A stretch of DNA of 64,000 nt from Caballeronia concitans (GTDB lineage Bacteria; Pseudomonadota; Gammaproteobacteria; Burkholderiales; Burkholderiaceae). The position numbers were made by a program, and so were the translations under genes. Below the pieces are notes generated by a model. That model ran no database searches and was not told where the DNA came from. It saw only the letters and a list, made by a program, of their open reading frames with translations. Location: assembly GCF_001544615.1 (NCBI RefSeq), contig NZ_FCNV02000003.1:372001-436000 (forward strand). The letters run 5' to 3'. Position 1 is the first letter of the stretch. Every line of letters begins with the position of its first letter. This document shows, one piece after another, positions 44,995 through 53,075 of this stretch.

Positions 44995-47476
44995 CGCCTG
45001 CTCCTTTGATTAACGCCAGCTTGCTTTGAAGCAACGCCGGTTCGAGCACCATGCGAAGGTCTTGCAACGAACGTCTTTGCAGGTCCACTTCGTTATCGAT
45101 CTCGCTTACCAACGCGGTCCATTTGCCTGCGTCAGCGTTCACTTGCCTTGAGATACGCATGCCGCGCGCGGCCGCTTCCTGCGCATCCGACAACAGCCGC
45201 GCCTGCGTGCGGAACGTATCGGATATGCCGGATTCGAGGCGCTGCGATCCGCCAATTCCGCCGTTGGTCCGATACTGCGTCCAAAGCGCCTGGGCCTGAT
45301 TCATCAATGCCTGGACGCGCGCTGCCGCTTTAGTCTTTAACGCAGACATTTCAGGCGCAACGGCTTTAGCGAAATACCCATCGGCTTGAAGATCGAGCGT
45401 TTCGTAAAAGGAGAGAAGCGCATCCTCATACTGCTTCGACCCGCGCGCCCTTTGAAGGTCCGCGAACTGGGCGGCAACAGACTGCTTGTGCGCGATCTCC
45501 TTTTGTACGGTCGGTGACCACGTTCCTTGCGGAAACTTATGCAACCCATCGATGGCGCGCGCGCTATCCCCATTGCCCCATGCATTGGACACTGCGGCGT
45601 ATTGCGCGAGCACGTCCGGTGGCGGCAACTGACTCGCGCTCATCTGCGTAAATCGTTGTTGAAATGGCGGCGTCGAGAAACTGGTTTTCTTCAACGCTAA
45701 AGCCAGCGGCGCAAGGCTCGGTTCGTTCATCGCATGCTTGACGTTCGCATAAGCGTCCGCATCCGCGCGAATGCGATCGAGTCCTCCCAGCCGCGGATAT
45801 TTCTCGGCGTACTCCTTGAGCGTCGAATCGACGCTATCGAGGTCATCCGAGGCAAGGCTGTTGACGATGCTCGCATTCAGCCGGTCGATAGCCGCGAGAT
45901 AAACGGAGTCGTCGCTTTGCAGCTTGCGCAGATGGCTTAGCGCGAGCGCGTAAGGTTCGCGGAATTCAGGCACATAACCCGCGATACGGTCGAGATCGCG
46001 TTGATGACCCGATGCATCCGCATCCCAATGCTTCAGGATTTCGTCGATGCGTGCTTCGTCCGCATACATGCGAATGGGCGCATCGGGACCGCCGCGTCCC
46101 ATCACGAAGCGCTCGAGCTTGCCGATCCAGCGCAGTTCATCGAGCAACGAACGCACGTCCGTGTTGTGTTCGCTCAATGAATCCATTTGTGCGAGGATGG
46201 TCTCCGCGTTTCTATAGTCGCCATTGCGCAAGGCGCCTAACCAGCGCGGCACATTCGACTTGAGTACCGCTTCGGTGTTCATCGAGACGAAGCGCGCGTC
46301 GTCCGGGTGCGTCTTCAAATAGCCGTCCGTGAATGTCGCGGCGCGCGTGTAATCGCCGCTTGCCATGAGCGACTTTGCATGACGTTCGGGCGCACCGCCA
46401 TAGAAGAGCGCAACGCCAACTGCGACCAACGCAGCAAGCACGCAAGCGGCAATGACGCGCGTTCGCCGTGCGCCACGCCGGTCATCGGCCGCGAATGCCT
46501 TGCCTAACTCAGCGATGAAAAGCGTCAGCTTGCCGCGCTTTTTGCCATCGCCCGCATGAGGCGCATGTTCGGCCGCGTGGGCGTCCTCGTTGACTTCATC
46601 GGCCGGCGCGGTTTGATCGATGCAAAAGATATCGAGGAACGAATGCGCGGAGCCGACGAACGTCGTCTTGTCGCTGTCGTGCTCGTCGTGAATCTGATCT
46701 TTGGCGCTCGATGCAGCGGCCATTTGGGTGAGCGTGGATTCGCTCTCGTCGCCATGCACTTGAACGCGATAGGCAAAGTGCGTGCCGCCGAACGCAAGCG
46801 TGTCGCCATTCTTTAACTCGACAGCATGCTCCGTGATTCGATGCCCGTTCACGAACGTGCCATTCGTGCTGCCGAGATCTTCGACGAATGGCGCACCGCC
46901 CTTGACGAACACATGCGCGTGACGTCGCGATACGTAATTCACCTGATGCGGATATTCGGCGCGATAACGCGCGAATGTCTCGTCGGTCTTGCTGACGAGA
47001 AATGGAAATTGCACGACGTCGATGGGCAACAGCCCACGATCCTCGTGTTGCGGCACGAGCGTCACCGTAACCGGCTTTGGCGGAATCGTACGGCGCTTGC
47101 GCGGCGCGAACTGCACGCGATACGCGAGCCGGTTGCCGAACGAGATTTCGTCGCCGTCGCGCACGCGTGCGGGAACATCGCGCACGGGCGTGCCATTTAC
47201 CGCAGTGCCGTTCTTGCTGCCGAGATCCGCGATATAAACGTGGCCGTGTTCAATGAAAATTCGCGCGTGCCGCCGCGAAAGCTGCGCGACCGCGTCGGGC
47301 GGGCTTTCGTCGAACGGGGGTTCGGCCCGGCCTATCGCAAAGAGGTTTTCGTCGATGCGGATATCGCTGAGCGGATCATCCAGATCGCCGCGCGATACGG
47401 GCTTGAGGACGACGTCGAACGCTTCGCCCACGCTCGGCTGCTGTTCCGCTATCGGATCGCCTGGGGCCATGTCCAC
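44972..47476 (-). CDS. Membrane protein with two cytoplasmic FHA domains
   Basis: 834 residues; GTG at 47476 or ATG two codons later. FHA1 (about 22-122) has FAIGRAEPPFD, LSRRHARIF, LGSKNGTAVNG. FHA2 (about 155-240) has VSRRHAHVF, LGSTNGTFVNG. Both keep the phosphothreonine-binding R, S-R-R-H and N residues. One membrane helix (341-360) follows, and about 470 helical residues lie in the periplasm, with TPR-like alternation (MASGDYTRAATFTDGYL). It probably links a phosphorylation signal to the exporter. No similarity to a transport component is obvious. Confidence 0.88.
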   Translation of the reverse strand: MDMAPGDPIAEQQPSVGEAFDVVLKPVSRGDLDDPLSDIRIDENLFAIGRAEPPFDESPPDAVAQLSRRHARIFIEHGHVYIADLGSKNGTAVNGTPVRDVPARVRDGDEISFGNRLAYRVQFAPRKRRTIPPKPVTVTLVPQHEDRGLLPIDVVQFPFLVSKTDETFARYRAEYPHQVNYVSRRHAHVFVKGGAPFVEDLGSTNGTFVNGHRITEHAVELKNGDTLAFGGTHFAYRVQVHGDESESTLTQMAAASSAKDQIHDEHDSDKTTFVGSAHSFLDIFCIDQTAPADEVNEDAHAAEHAPHAGDGKKRGKLTLFIAELGKAFAADDRRGARRTRVIAACVLAALVAVGVALFYGGAPERHAKSLMASGDYTRAATFTDGYLKTHPDDARFVSMNTEAVLKSNVPRWLGALRNGDYRNAETILAQMDSLSEHNTDVRSLLDELRWIGKLERFVMGRGGPDAPIRMYADEARIDEILKHWDADASGHQRDLDRIAGYVPEFREPYALALSHLRKLQSDDSVYLAAIDRLNASIVNSLASDDLDSVDSTLKEYAEKYPRLGGLDRIRADADAYANVKHAMNEPSLAPLALALKKTSFSTPPFQQRFTQMSASQLPPPDVLAQYAAVSNAWGNGDSARAIDGLHKFPQGTWSPTVQKEIAHKQSVAAQFADLQRARGSKQYEDALLSFYETLDLQADGYFAKAVAPEMSALKTKAAARVQALMNQAQALWTQYRTNGGIGGSQRLESGISDTFRTQARLLSDAQEAAARGMRISRQVNADAGKWTALVSEIDNEVDLQRRSLQDLRMVLEPALLQSKLALIKGAGGEARRAP

Positions 47477-47555
47477 GTCACTGGGTTGGTCGAGCCGCCA
47501 TTGAAATGAAACGCATGCAGCGGCTGTTCTGAGTTTAAGTCACGCATCGTCGTAG

Positions 47556-48977
47556 TCAATTAGCGGCGCTTCGCACGTCGATTGCCGGCCATCCGCCGCC
47601 GAGCGCTTTATATAGGGTTACCGTATCGGAAAGCATTTGCTGATGGTTCGCGAGCAATGCAAGTTGCGCCGCCAGAAGCGTACGTTCGGTCTCAAATACT
47701 TCCAGTTGAGAAATCACGCCTTCCTTGAGTTGCGCGTCGATTTGCGCCGCCACGATAGTCAGGTGCGCCACTTCCTGCTGCAGCTCGTCGCGCTGCTTAG
47801 TGTGCGAATCCAGATTGACGAGTGCGTTTTCCACTTCTTCGAACGCGCCCATCACCGTGCTGCGGTATTGCTGTTCGGCCACGGTGCTTTGCGCTTGCGT
47901 CGTCTTCACGTGAGCGCGCACGCCCGGATCGAGAATCGGGATATTGATGCTCGGCATGAAGCTGAACGTGAAGGACTTCAATAAATCCGTCAGCGCGAAG
48001 CTCGCTGTGCCACCGCGTCCGGTCAGACTGATCGTGGGCAATTGCGCGAGCTTCGCCTGGCCGACAAGGTCGTAGGATTCGAGCACACGATATTCGGCGG
48101 CGATGAGATCCGGCCGACGTGAAAGCAATTGCGAGGGCAAGCCTGATGGTACGGGCGGAATGTGCACGCGCTTTTCCAGTTGACCATCCGGCACCTCGAA
48201 TTCGCCTGCGGGCACGCCGATGAGCGTGGCAAGCGCATTGTCCGCAAGATCGCGCGAGCGACGCAATTCGAGTAAGTCACGCGTCAGACGATTCAATTCC
48301 GCACGCTGCGTGAGCACTTGCGTGTGCGGCACGAGTCCGTTTTTCTCCATGCCCTGGAAGATGGTCAGGATCTGTTGATTCGTCTTGATGGTCTGCTGTT
48401 GCTGCCCGATCTGGTCATCGAACTGAAGAATCTGAAAATACGTCGTGGACACGCTCGCCACGAGTTGAAGATAACCCGCGCGCCAATCGGCTTCGGTCGC
48501 GCGATATTCGGCCTTCTGCGCCTGCACGCCCTTTTCCACCGCGCCCCATATGTCGATATCCCAATTGACCTGAGTAGCAAGGTTGTATTGTTTGGAGAAC
48601 GGCTGTCCTGTCGTCTTTTCAAAGCTCGCGCCCGCACCGAGATCCATCGACGGCAACGCGCCCGCGCGTGCTTCGCCAATTTGCGCGCCTGCCACTTGAA
48701 TGCGCGCGGCCAGCACCTTGATATCGAAGTTGCCTTGAATTGCCGTGTCCACCAGTGCGTCGAGATGGGGATCGCGGAATTGCTTCCACCAGTCGGGCTG
48801 AATGGTGTCGGCGGCGGCGACTCTGGATGCGTCGAACGTGGTGAAGGCCGTTTTCTCAGGCGTATCGGGACGCTTATAGACGGGCACCTTCACGTCGATA
48901 CATCCCGCGAGCAGCACAGCGGTGCATGCACTCGCGCATACGACTGTCCGGCGCAACGATGACAACAGGGCTCGCAC
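47556..48977 (-). CDS. Outer-membrane efflux lipoprotein (TolC/NodT family)
   Basis: 473 residues from a GTG after GGAG. Lipobox LLAGC at residue 22-26. NodT-type features are PDWWKQFRDPHLDALVDTAI, NWDIDIWGAVEKGVQAQKAE, RAELNRLTRDLLELRRSRDL, LSRRPDLIAAEYRVL and IPILDPGVRAHVKTTQAQ. It should be the outer-membrane channel for the HlyD/C39-ABC pair. It is the first transport gene after the hairpin that follows the two peptide genes. RND pumps use the same family, but no RND gene is near. Confidence 0.92.
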   Translation of the reverse strand: MRALLSSLRRTVVCASACTAVLLAGCIDVKVPVYKRPDTPEKTAFTTFDASRVAAADTIQPDWWKQFRDPHLDALVDTAIQGNFDIKVLAARIQVAGAQIGEARAGALPSMDLGAGASFEKTTGQPFSKQYNLATQVNWDIDIWGAVEKGVQAQKAEYRATEADWRAGYLQLVASVSTTYFQILQFDDQIGQQQQTIKTNQQILTIFQGMEKNGLVPHTQVLTQRAELNRLTRDLLELRRSRDLADNALATLIGVPAGEFEVPDGQLEKRVHIPPVPSGLPSQLLSRRPDLIAAEYRVLESYDLVGQAKLAQLPTISLTGRGGTASFALTDLLKSFTFSFMPSINIPILDPGVRAHVKTTQAQSTVAEQQYRSTVMGAFEEVENALVNLDSHTKQRDELQQEVAHLTIVAAQIDAQLKEGVISQLEVFETERTLLAAQLALLANHQQMLSDTVTLYKALGGGWPAIDVRSAAN

Positions 48978-49039
48978 GATTCACTCCAGCGCTCACTGAT
49001 GCGGGGAAACGCGCCGCCTGTCACGCAGCGCGCTGCTCG

Positions 49040-49065
49040 AAAAAGCGGAGCTCCCCGTGCTCCGC
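49040..49065 (-). terminator. Intrinsic (probably leaky) terminator after the tandem peptide genes
   Basis: On the minus strand GCGGAGC, a 7-nt loop and GCTCCGC are followed by TTTTT. It lies 60 nt after the stop of peptide gene 2 and 60 nt before the start of the efflux lipoprotein gene. It would let the peptides be made in excess over the export machinery. Confidence 0.75.
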
Positions 49066-49126
49066 CTGTACCGCTTAACTACCTGAATGCCTTACCGCGT
49101 CGCCGCGCGGCTTGTATCGGGCATCG

Positions 49127-49405
49127 TTACAACGCATACGGCCCGTACACGTTAATGCTGCTGTCGTTATTCGCCTTCTGTTTCGGGCCGACCTTCGACG
49201 TGATGTCCTGCGCGAACGCGTCGTTCACGCCATTGGCGTTGAACGTCTTCTGCGCCTGATTGGCGAGTTGTTGCGTCGTGGCGTCGAGGCTGTACGAAGC
49301 GTTGTAGCTCGGGAAATACAGGCCCATGCCGCCGCGCACGGCGGACATTTCGTTGCGGCCCATTTCGGCGTGGTGGACGAGATCGCGGATGACGAGTGTG
49401 GACAT
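49127..49405 (-). CDS. Double-glycine leader peptide 2 (92 aa)
   Basis: 26-residue leader starting MSTLVIRDLVHH and ending NEMSAVRGG, then a 66-residue cysteine-free core. The core aligns with peptide 1: LYFPSY, TQQLANQAQ, NGVNDAFAQDITSKV, PKQKANNDSSIN. No modification-enzyme substrate motif is seen. It is 48 nt after peptide gene 1, and both should be on one sigma-54 transcript ending at the hairpin at 49040. The exporter encoded downstream is the expected processing enzyme. Confidence 0.8.
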   Translation of the reverse strand: MSTLVIRDLVHHAEMGRNEMSAVRGGMGLYFPSYNASYSLDATTQQLANQAQKTFNANGVNDAFAQDITSKVGPKQKANNDSSINVYGPYAL

Positions 49406-49453
49406 GATTCAGGCTCCTGGCGAGGCGTAGGCTGGTTTGAGAACGTCTGTCGA

Positions 49454-49738
49454 TCAGCGGACCATGAAGCCCGAGCCGATGTTGATGGTGCTGGTGTTGT
49501 GCGCTTCCTGTTTCGGCTTCACGTTCGACGTAATGTCGTTGGCGAACGCCACGTTCACGCCGTTATGGTTTTCCGTGCTTTGCGACTGATCGATGAGTTG
49601 CTGCGTGTTGAACGTCAGGTCGTACTTCGAGACGTCGTAGCCGGGGAAATAGAACGAACTGCCGCCGCGCACGGCCGACATCGCACGGCGATCGAGTTCT
49701 TCGGTAACGGGAAGGTCCTGGATGGTCAGCGTCTTCAT
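49454..49738 (-). CDS. Double-glycine leader peptide 1 (94 aa)
   Basis: ATG behind AAGGAGA. The leader (MKTLTIQDLPVTEELDR, then RAMSAVRGG) is 26 residues, and the 68-residue core has FYFPGY, TQQLIDQSQ, NGVNVAFANDITSNV, PKQEAHNTSTIN. Both cores are rich in Asn, Gln, Ser and Thr and end in hydrophobic residues, features of secreted matrix or amyloid-type proteins. A longer in-frame opening upstream lacks a ribosome binding site. A sigma-54 site lies 72 nt upstream. Confidence 0.82.
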   Translation of the reverse strand: MKTLTIQDLPVTEELDRRAMSAVRGGSSFYFPGYDVSKYDLTFNTQQLIDQSQSTENHNGVNVAFANDITSNVKPKQEAHNTSTINIGSGFMVR

Positions 49739-49809
49739 GGTGGTTCTCCTTGGGTGCGCATCGCGCGTTTGGTGAGTTCGAGCAATCTGTTTGCTCGGGC
49801 CAGTTAAAC

Positions 49810-49824
49810 GCATGAGGTGTGCCA
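49810..49824 (-). promoter_or_regulatory. Sigma-54 type promoter for the peptide/export unit
   Basis: The minus strand reads TGGCACACCTCATGC, with a perfect TGGCAC and correct 10-nt GG-GC gap. The start of transcription would be near 49798, about 60 nt before peptide gene 1. Confidence 0.65.
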
Positions 49825-49945
49825 CTTTGAGCGCATTTCGCCGACATCCTTGCTGCACATGCCCTGTAGCCAATTTTTAAACGCACTGCATCGACTGACT
49901 CCGCAACTCACTGACGTTCCATCACCGACACTTCGCAATCCAACC

Positions 49946-49958
49946 GTTTGATTCAAAC
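49946..49958. promoter_or_regulatory. Palindrome, candidate activator (enhancer) site
   Basis: GTTTGATTCAAAC is a perfect palindrome (6+1+6) about 120 nt upstream of the sigma-54 box, the normal distance for enhancer-binding-protein sites. A half-site (TCAAAC) occurs at 37078 in the other sigma-54 control region. Confidence 0.4.
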
Positions 49959-49967
49959 AGACACCGC

Positions 49968-50426
49968 TCATTTCACGTAAATGGTGATGACCTTCGAATA
50001 GACCGGCGGGTTATGCGGGATATGCCGGTCATCGCCCATCAGAAGTTGAAGCGTGTGCTTACCCGGTGCCAGTTCGAGCATTGCTTCGGTTTCGCCCGCA
50101 CCGAAATGCAGGTGATTGCGGTCCGAAGGAATTTCCTGATCGAGCGGCGGCAGAGGCGTATCGATCAGCAAATGATGATGACCCGTGTTAGGGAATTTCA
50201 CCCCGCGCGGCGCAACGCCCATGAAGCGCAGGCCGAACCACACGCGAAACGGCTTTCCTGCGGGCAACGTCTGCCCGTTGTTCGGATAGCCGATATACGC
50301 ATACGCGTTCGCAGGCGCGGGCGTTGGTCCGCCTTCCGCGAAACCCGCATGAAACGGGAGCGCCAGCATGGCGGCGAGCAGGATCGATCGTGAGCGCGAG
50401 AACGCGCCAGCGAGTTGTGGATTCAT
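49968..50426 (-). CDS. DUF4399 periplasmic protein, copy 1
   Basis: 152 residues with a signal peptide (ILLAAMLALPFHAGFAE). DUF4399 motifs: NTGHHHLLIDTPLPPLDQEI, SDRNHLHFGAGETEA, HTLQLLMGD and PPVYSKVITIYVK. The conserved His cluster suggests metal binding. It is a tandem paralogue of the next gene, with about 50 nt between, and lies just upstream of the peptide/export unit. Function of the family is unknown. Confidence 0.85.
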   Translation of the reverse strand: MNPQLAGAFSRSRSILLAAMLALPFHAGFAEGGPTPAPANAYAYIGYPNNGQTLPAGKPFRVWFGLRFMGVAPRGVKFPNTGHHHLLIDTPLPPLDQEIPSDRNHLHFGAGETEAMLELAPGKHTLQLLMGDDRHIPHNPPVYSKVITIYVK

Positions 50427-50478
50427 GTCGTTTGCCCTCGGCGAGTGCGCGCGTGATGAGACCCGATCGAGACGCGGA

Positions 50479-50916
50479 TCAGGTCACCGTGATCGTGATC
50501 TTCTTCGAATAGACGGGCGGGTCGTGCGGTACGTGGTTGTAATCGCCCATCAGCAATTGCAGCGTATGTTTTCCGGGCGGCAATTCGAGGCGCGCATCGG
50601 TTTCGCCCGCGCCGTAATGCAGATGATTTCGATCCGATGGAATCTCCTGATCGAGCGGCGGCAAGTCCGTATCGACCAGCAAATGGTGATGACCGACATT
50701 CGGCATGTCGATTCCCTTCGGACATACGCCCATGTTGCGCAAGCCCATGCGCACCCATAGCTTGCCGCCGCTGATCACCGCGCCGTCGGACGGCCAGATG
50801 ATGTACGCCTCTGCATTCGCCGGCGCAGGCGTGCGGGTACGCCCGGCAGAGAACGACGAATCGGCGGCCAGTGCAGCGAGGGAAGCCAATGCGCCCAGCA
50901 CGGTTCTTCTCAGCAT
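50479..50916 (-). CDS. DUF4399 periplasmic protein, copy 2
   Basis: 145 residues, signal peptide (VLGALASLAALAADSSFSAG). It shares with copy 1 VGHHHLLVDTDLPPLDQEI, SDRNHLHYGAGETDA, KHTLQLLMGD and PPVYSKKITITV. The two differ mainly at the N-terminus and in the D-x-x-H loop (MGDYNHVPHD versus MGDDRHIPHN). First gene of the pair; a ribosome binding site AAGAGG lies upstream. A gene duplication in place is clear. Confidence 0.85.
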   Translation of the reverse strand: MLRRTVLGALASLAALAADSSFSAGRTRTPAPANAEAYIIWPSDGAVISGGKLWVRMGLRNMGVCPKGIDMPNVGHHHLLVDTDLPPLDQEIPSDRNHLHYGAGETDARLELPPGKHTLQLLMGDYNHVPHDPPVYSKKITITVT

Positions 50917-51200
50917 TTTATGGATGCCTCTTCAAGGAGCTCGGAGGAAGAGTCCGGCATTCGATCGCGTCGGTATGACGACGCGCACGTCCGTGCTCGA
51001 TATGCCGCCTGTCGTTCGCTTTTAGATTAGGACGTAACGTTTTGAAAAGATACGCGCGTCGAGAGAGATGCGCATTGCCTCGTTCGCATACCTTCTTTTT
51101 AGGGGATTAATCGGCAATGACAGCGTGCTATCGTTGTGAGGTGTTATCGAAAGCCGCGCAAGCAGCGCTTGCCGCTTAATCGAAGCCGAACGGACAGGAT

Positions 51201-53069
51201 ATGAATATGTGGCGAATTCTCTTGATCGCGGGCATGTTCGTTACGATCGGCGCGACGCTCGCGCAGTCTGCGCGCCCTCCTTCACCGCCCGCCGTGGTCG
51301 CGGCTAAAGAGGCGGATCATCGCGTGGCGCTGGTCATCGGCAATGCGGAATATGAGGAGCGTCCTTTAGCAAGCGCGCAACGCGATGCGAACGACATCGG
51401 CGACACGCTTGCATCGCTCGGCTTTACCGTCACGCGGCAAACCGACCTGAACGCCGACGCAATGCAGCATGCGCTCGATGCGTTCATCGATCGTCTCGGC
51501 GCACGCGATACCGCGCTCATCTATTTCGCGGGCCACGGCATTCAGGCCGGAGGCGACGCGCTGCTCCTTCCGCTCGACGCTCACGAGAATGCACCGCTCG
51601 GCTTGCTGAAGAAAGGCGTCGCGGTGAAGGATATCGTCACTCGATTGGCGCATCACAGACCGCGTGCAACGAACATCGTCGTGCTCGATATGTGTCTGAA
51701 CGATCCCTTCGGCCACACGCCTGCACGCGCGTTGAATTTGCCGCCGCGCACGTTGGTGGCGTATGCAGCGTCGCCGGATTCACTCGCAATCGAAAGCACA
51801 CGCAATGGGTTCTTTACCGCAGCGATCTTGCGGGCGTTGAACGCGCATTCGAACGTAACGGCCGCTTCATTCGATATCGCTGCGTCCGATGTGCAACGAA
51901 GAACGCATGGCGCACAACGACCGTGGATCGCATCGACGCTCGCAGGAGACTTCGCGCTTGGACGTCATGCAGTGAATCTTCAAACGACCGATCGATTGGC
52001 GAGCATCGCGGAAACGCCACTCAGCACACGCGGCATTCTCCCTAAAGATAGCAATGAGCAATATGAGTTGACCTTCTGGGATTCGATCAAGGACAGTACC
52101 TTTCCGAGCGATTACGAAGCGTATTTGAAGGCTTATCCCAACGGACGCTTTGCGGCGCTTGCCAAGGCGCGCATCGAGCGATTGCGTGCATCGGCAAACG
52201 CGAAGCCCGCCGCTTCCGCGCCTGCGCCTGTCAAGCCTGCATCGCCCGTAAATACGACGGAAAAGCCACGGCAGGAGACCGCCGCGCCCGCAGCCGTTGC
52301 AACCAAACCCGCCACCAACGCGAACACCACGACCAAAGCCACGGCGAGTGAGATCAAGGATTGCCCGGCGTGTCCGCTGCTGATACCGATCTCGCCCGGC
52401 AGCTTCACGATGGGCAGCAACAACGACGATCCCGCCGAAAAGCCGCCGCATCGCGTGAACATTGCACGGCCATTCGCCATCGGCAAATACGAAGTGACCG
52501 TCGAGCAATGGAACGCATGCGCGGATGCAGGCGCGTGCACGCGCATCGCGCCGGACAGCAGCGCCGCCGCTCCGGTCGCCAACTCACCGATGCGCAATGT
52601 GAGCTGGGACGACGCGCAAGTCTATGTGAAATGGCTAAGCAAAGTAGGCGGCAAGCCTTATCGTCTGCCGACAGAAGCCGAGTGGGAATATGCAGCGCGC
52701 GGCGGGACGCAAAGCACTTACTGGTGGGGCGAGCAAATGAAGAAAGGCACGGCCGATTGCAAGGACTGCGGCGAGCCGTATCGTGCGGATAGTCCCACGC
52801 CCGCAGGCTCGTTCGCAGCGAATCCTTTCGGCCTCTACGACGTCAACGGCAGCGTATGGGAATGGGTCGCCGATTGCTGGCATAGCTCATACAAGAACGC
52901 CCCCGCCGATGGCCGCGCGTGGGACGATCCAAGTTGCTCCGTGCGCGTGATTCGCGGCGGATCGTGGCGCGAAGGCGCGACGTACATGCAATCGGCGACG
53001 CGCTTCAAATACAGCGCGAGCGTGCGTCAATCGCAAAACGGCTTTCGCGTGGCGCGCGATGTCCAATGA
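51201..53069 (+). CDS. Periplasmic caspase-like (C14) protease fused to a SUMF1/FGE-like domain
   Basis: 622 residues with a signal peptide (ILLIAGMFVTIGATLAQ). The caspase-like domain (40-255) has VALVIGNAEY, the catalytic His112 in YFAGHGIQ and Cys165 in VVLDMCLNDPF. A Pro/Ala/Lys/Thr-rich linker (330-395) leads to a SUMF1-type domain (400-620): SPGSFTMGSNNDDPAEKPPH, YEVTVEQWNAC, YRLPTEAEWEYAARGGT, GSVWEWVADCW, RGGSWREGATYMQ. The two cysteines that bind copper in true formylglycine enzymes are missing in this last stretch. It sits beside the DUF4399 pair; a link to the peptide system is only positional. Confidence 0.88.
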   Translation: MNMWRILLIAGMFVTIGATLAQSARPPSPPAVVAAKEADHRVALVIGNAEYEERPLASAQRDANDIGDTLASLGFTVTRQTDLNADAMQHALDAFIDRLGARDTALIYFAGHGIQAGGDALLLPLDAHENAPLGLLKKGVAVKDIVTRLAHHRPRATNIVVLDMCLNDPFGHTPARALNLPPRTLVAYAASPDSLAIESTRNGFFTAAILRALNAHSNVTAASFDIAASDVQRRTHGAQRPWIASTLAGDFALGRHAVNLQTTDRLASIAETPLSTRGILPKDSNEQYELTFWDSIKDSTFPSDYEAYLKAYPNGRFAALAKARIERLRASANAKPAASAPAPVKPASPVNTTEKPRQETAAPAAVATKPATNANTTTKATASEIKDCPACPLLIPISPGSFTMGSNNDDPAEKPPHRVNIARPFAIGKYEVTVEQWNACADAGACTRIAPDSSAAAPVANSPMRNVSWDDAQVYVKWLSKVGGKPYRLPTEAEWEYAARGGTQSTYWWGEQMKKGTADCKDCGEPYRADSPTPAGSFAANPFGLYDVNGSVWEWVADCWHSSYKNAPADGRAWDDPSCSVRVIRGGSWREGATYMQSATRFKYSASVRQSQNGFRVARDVQ

Positions 53070-53075
53070 ATCCAC

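Noticed and set aside
43594-45009. 471-codon plus-strand frame
   Set aside because: Antisense of the HlyD gene, whose start, coils and motifs are unambiguous.
37679-47476. Type VI secretion system reading of the PP2C and FHA genes
   Set aside because: No sheath, baseplate, Hcp, VgrG or ClpV genes are present; the neighbours are type I-like export genes.
48978-49039. Independent sigma-54 promoter just before the efflux lipoprotein gene
   Set aside because: No TGGCAC-like box with correct spacing is visible between the hairpin and the GTG start.
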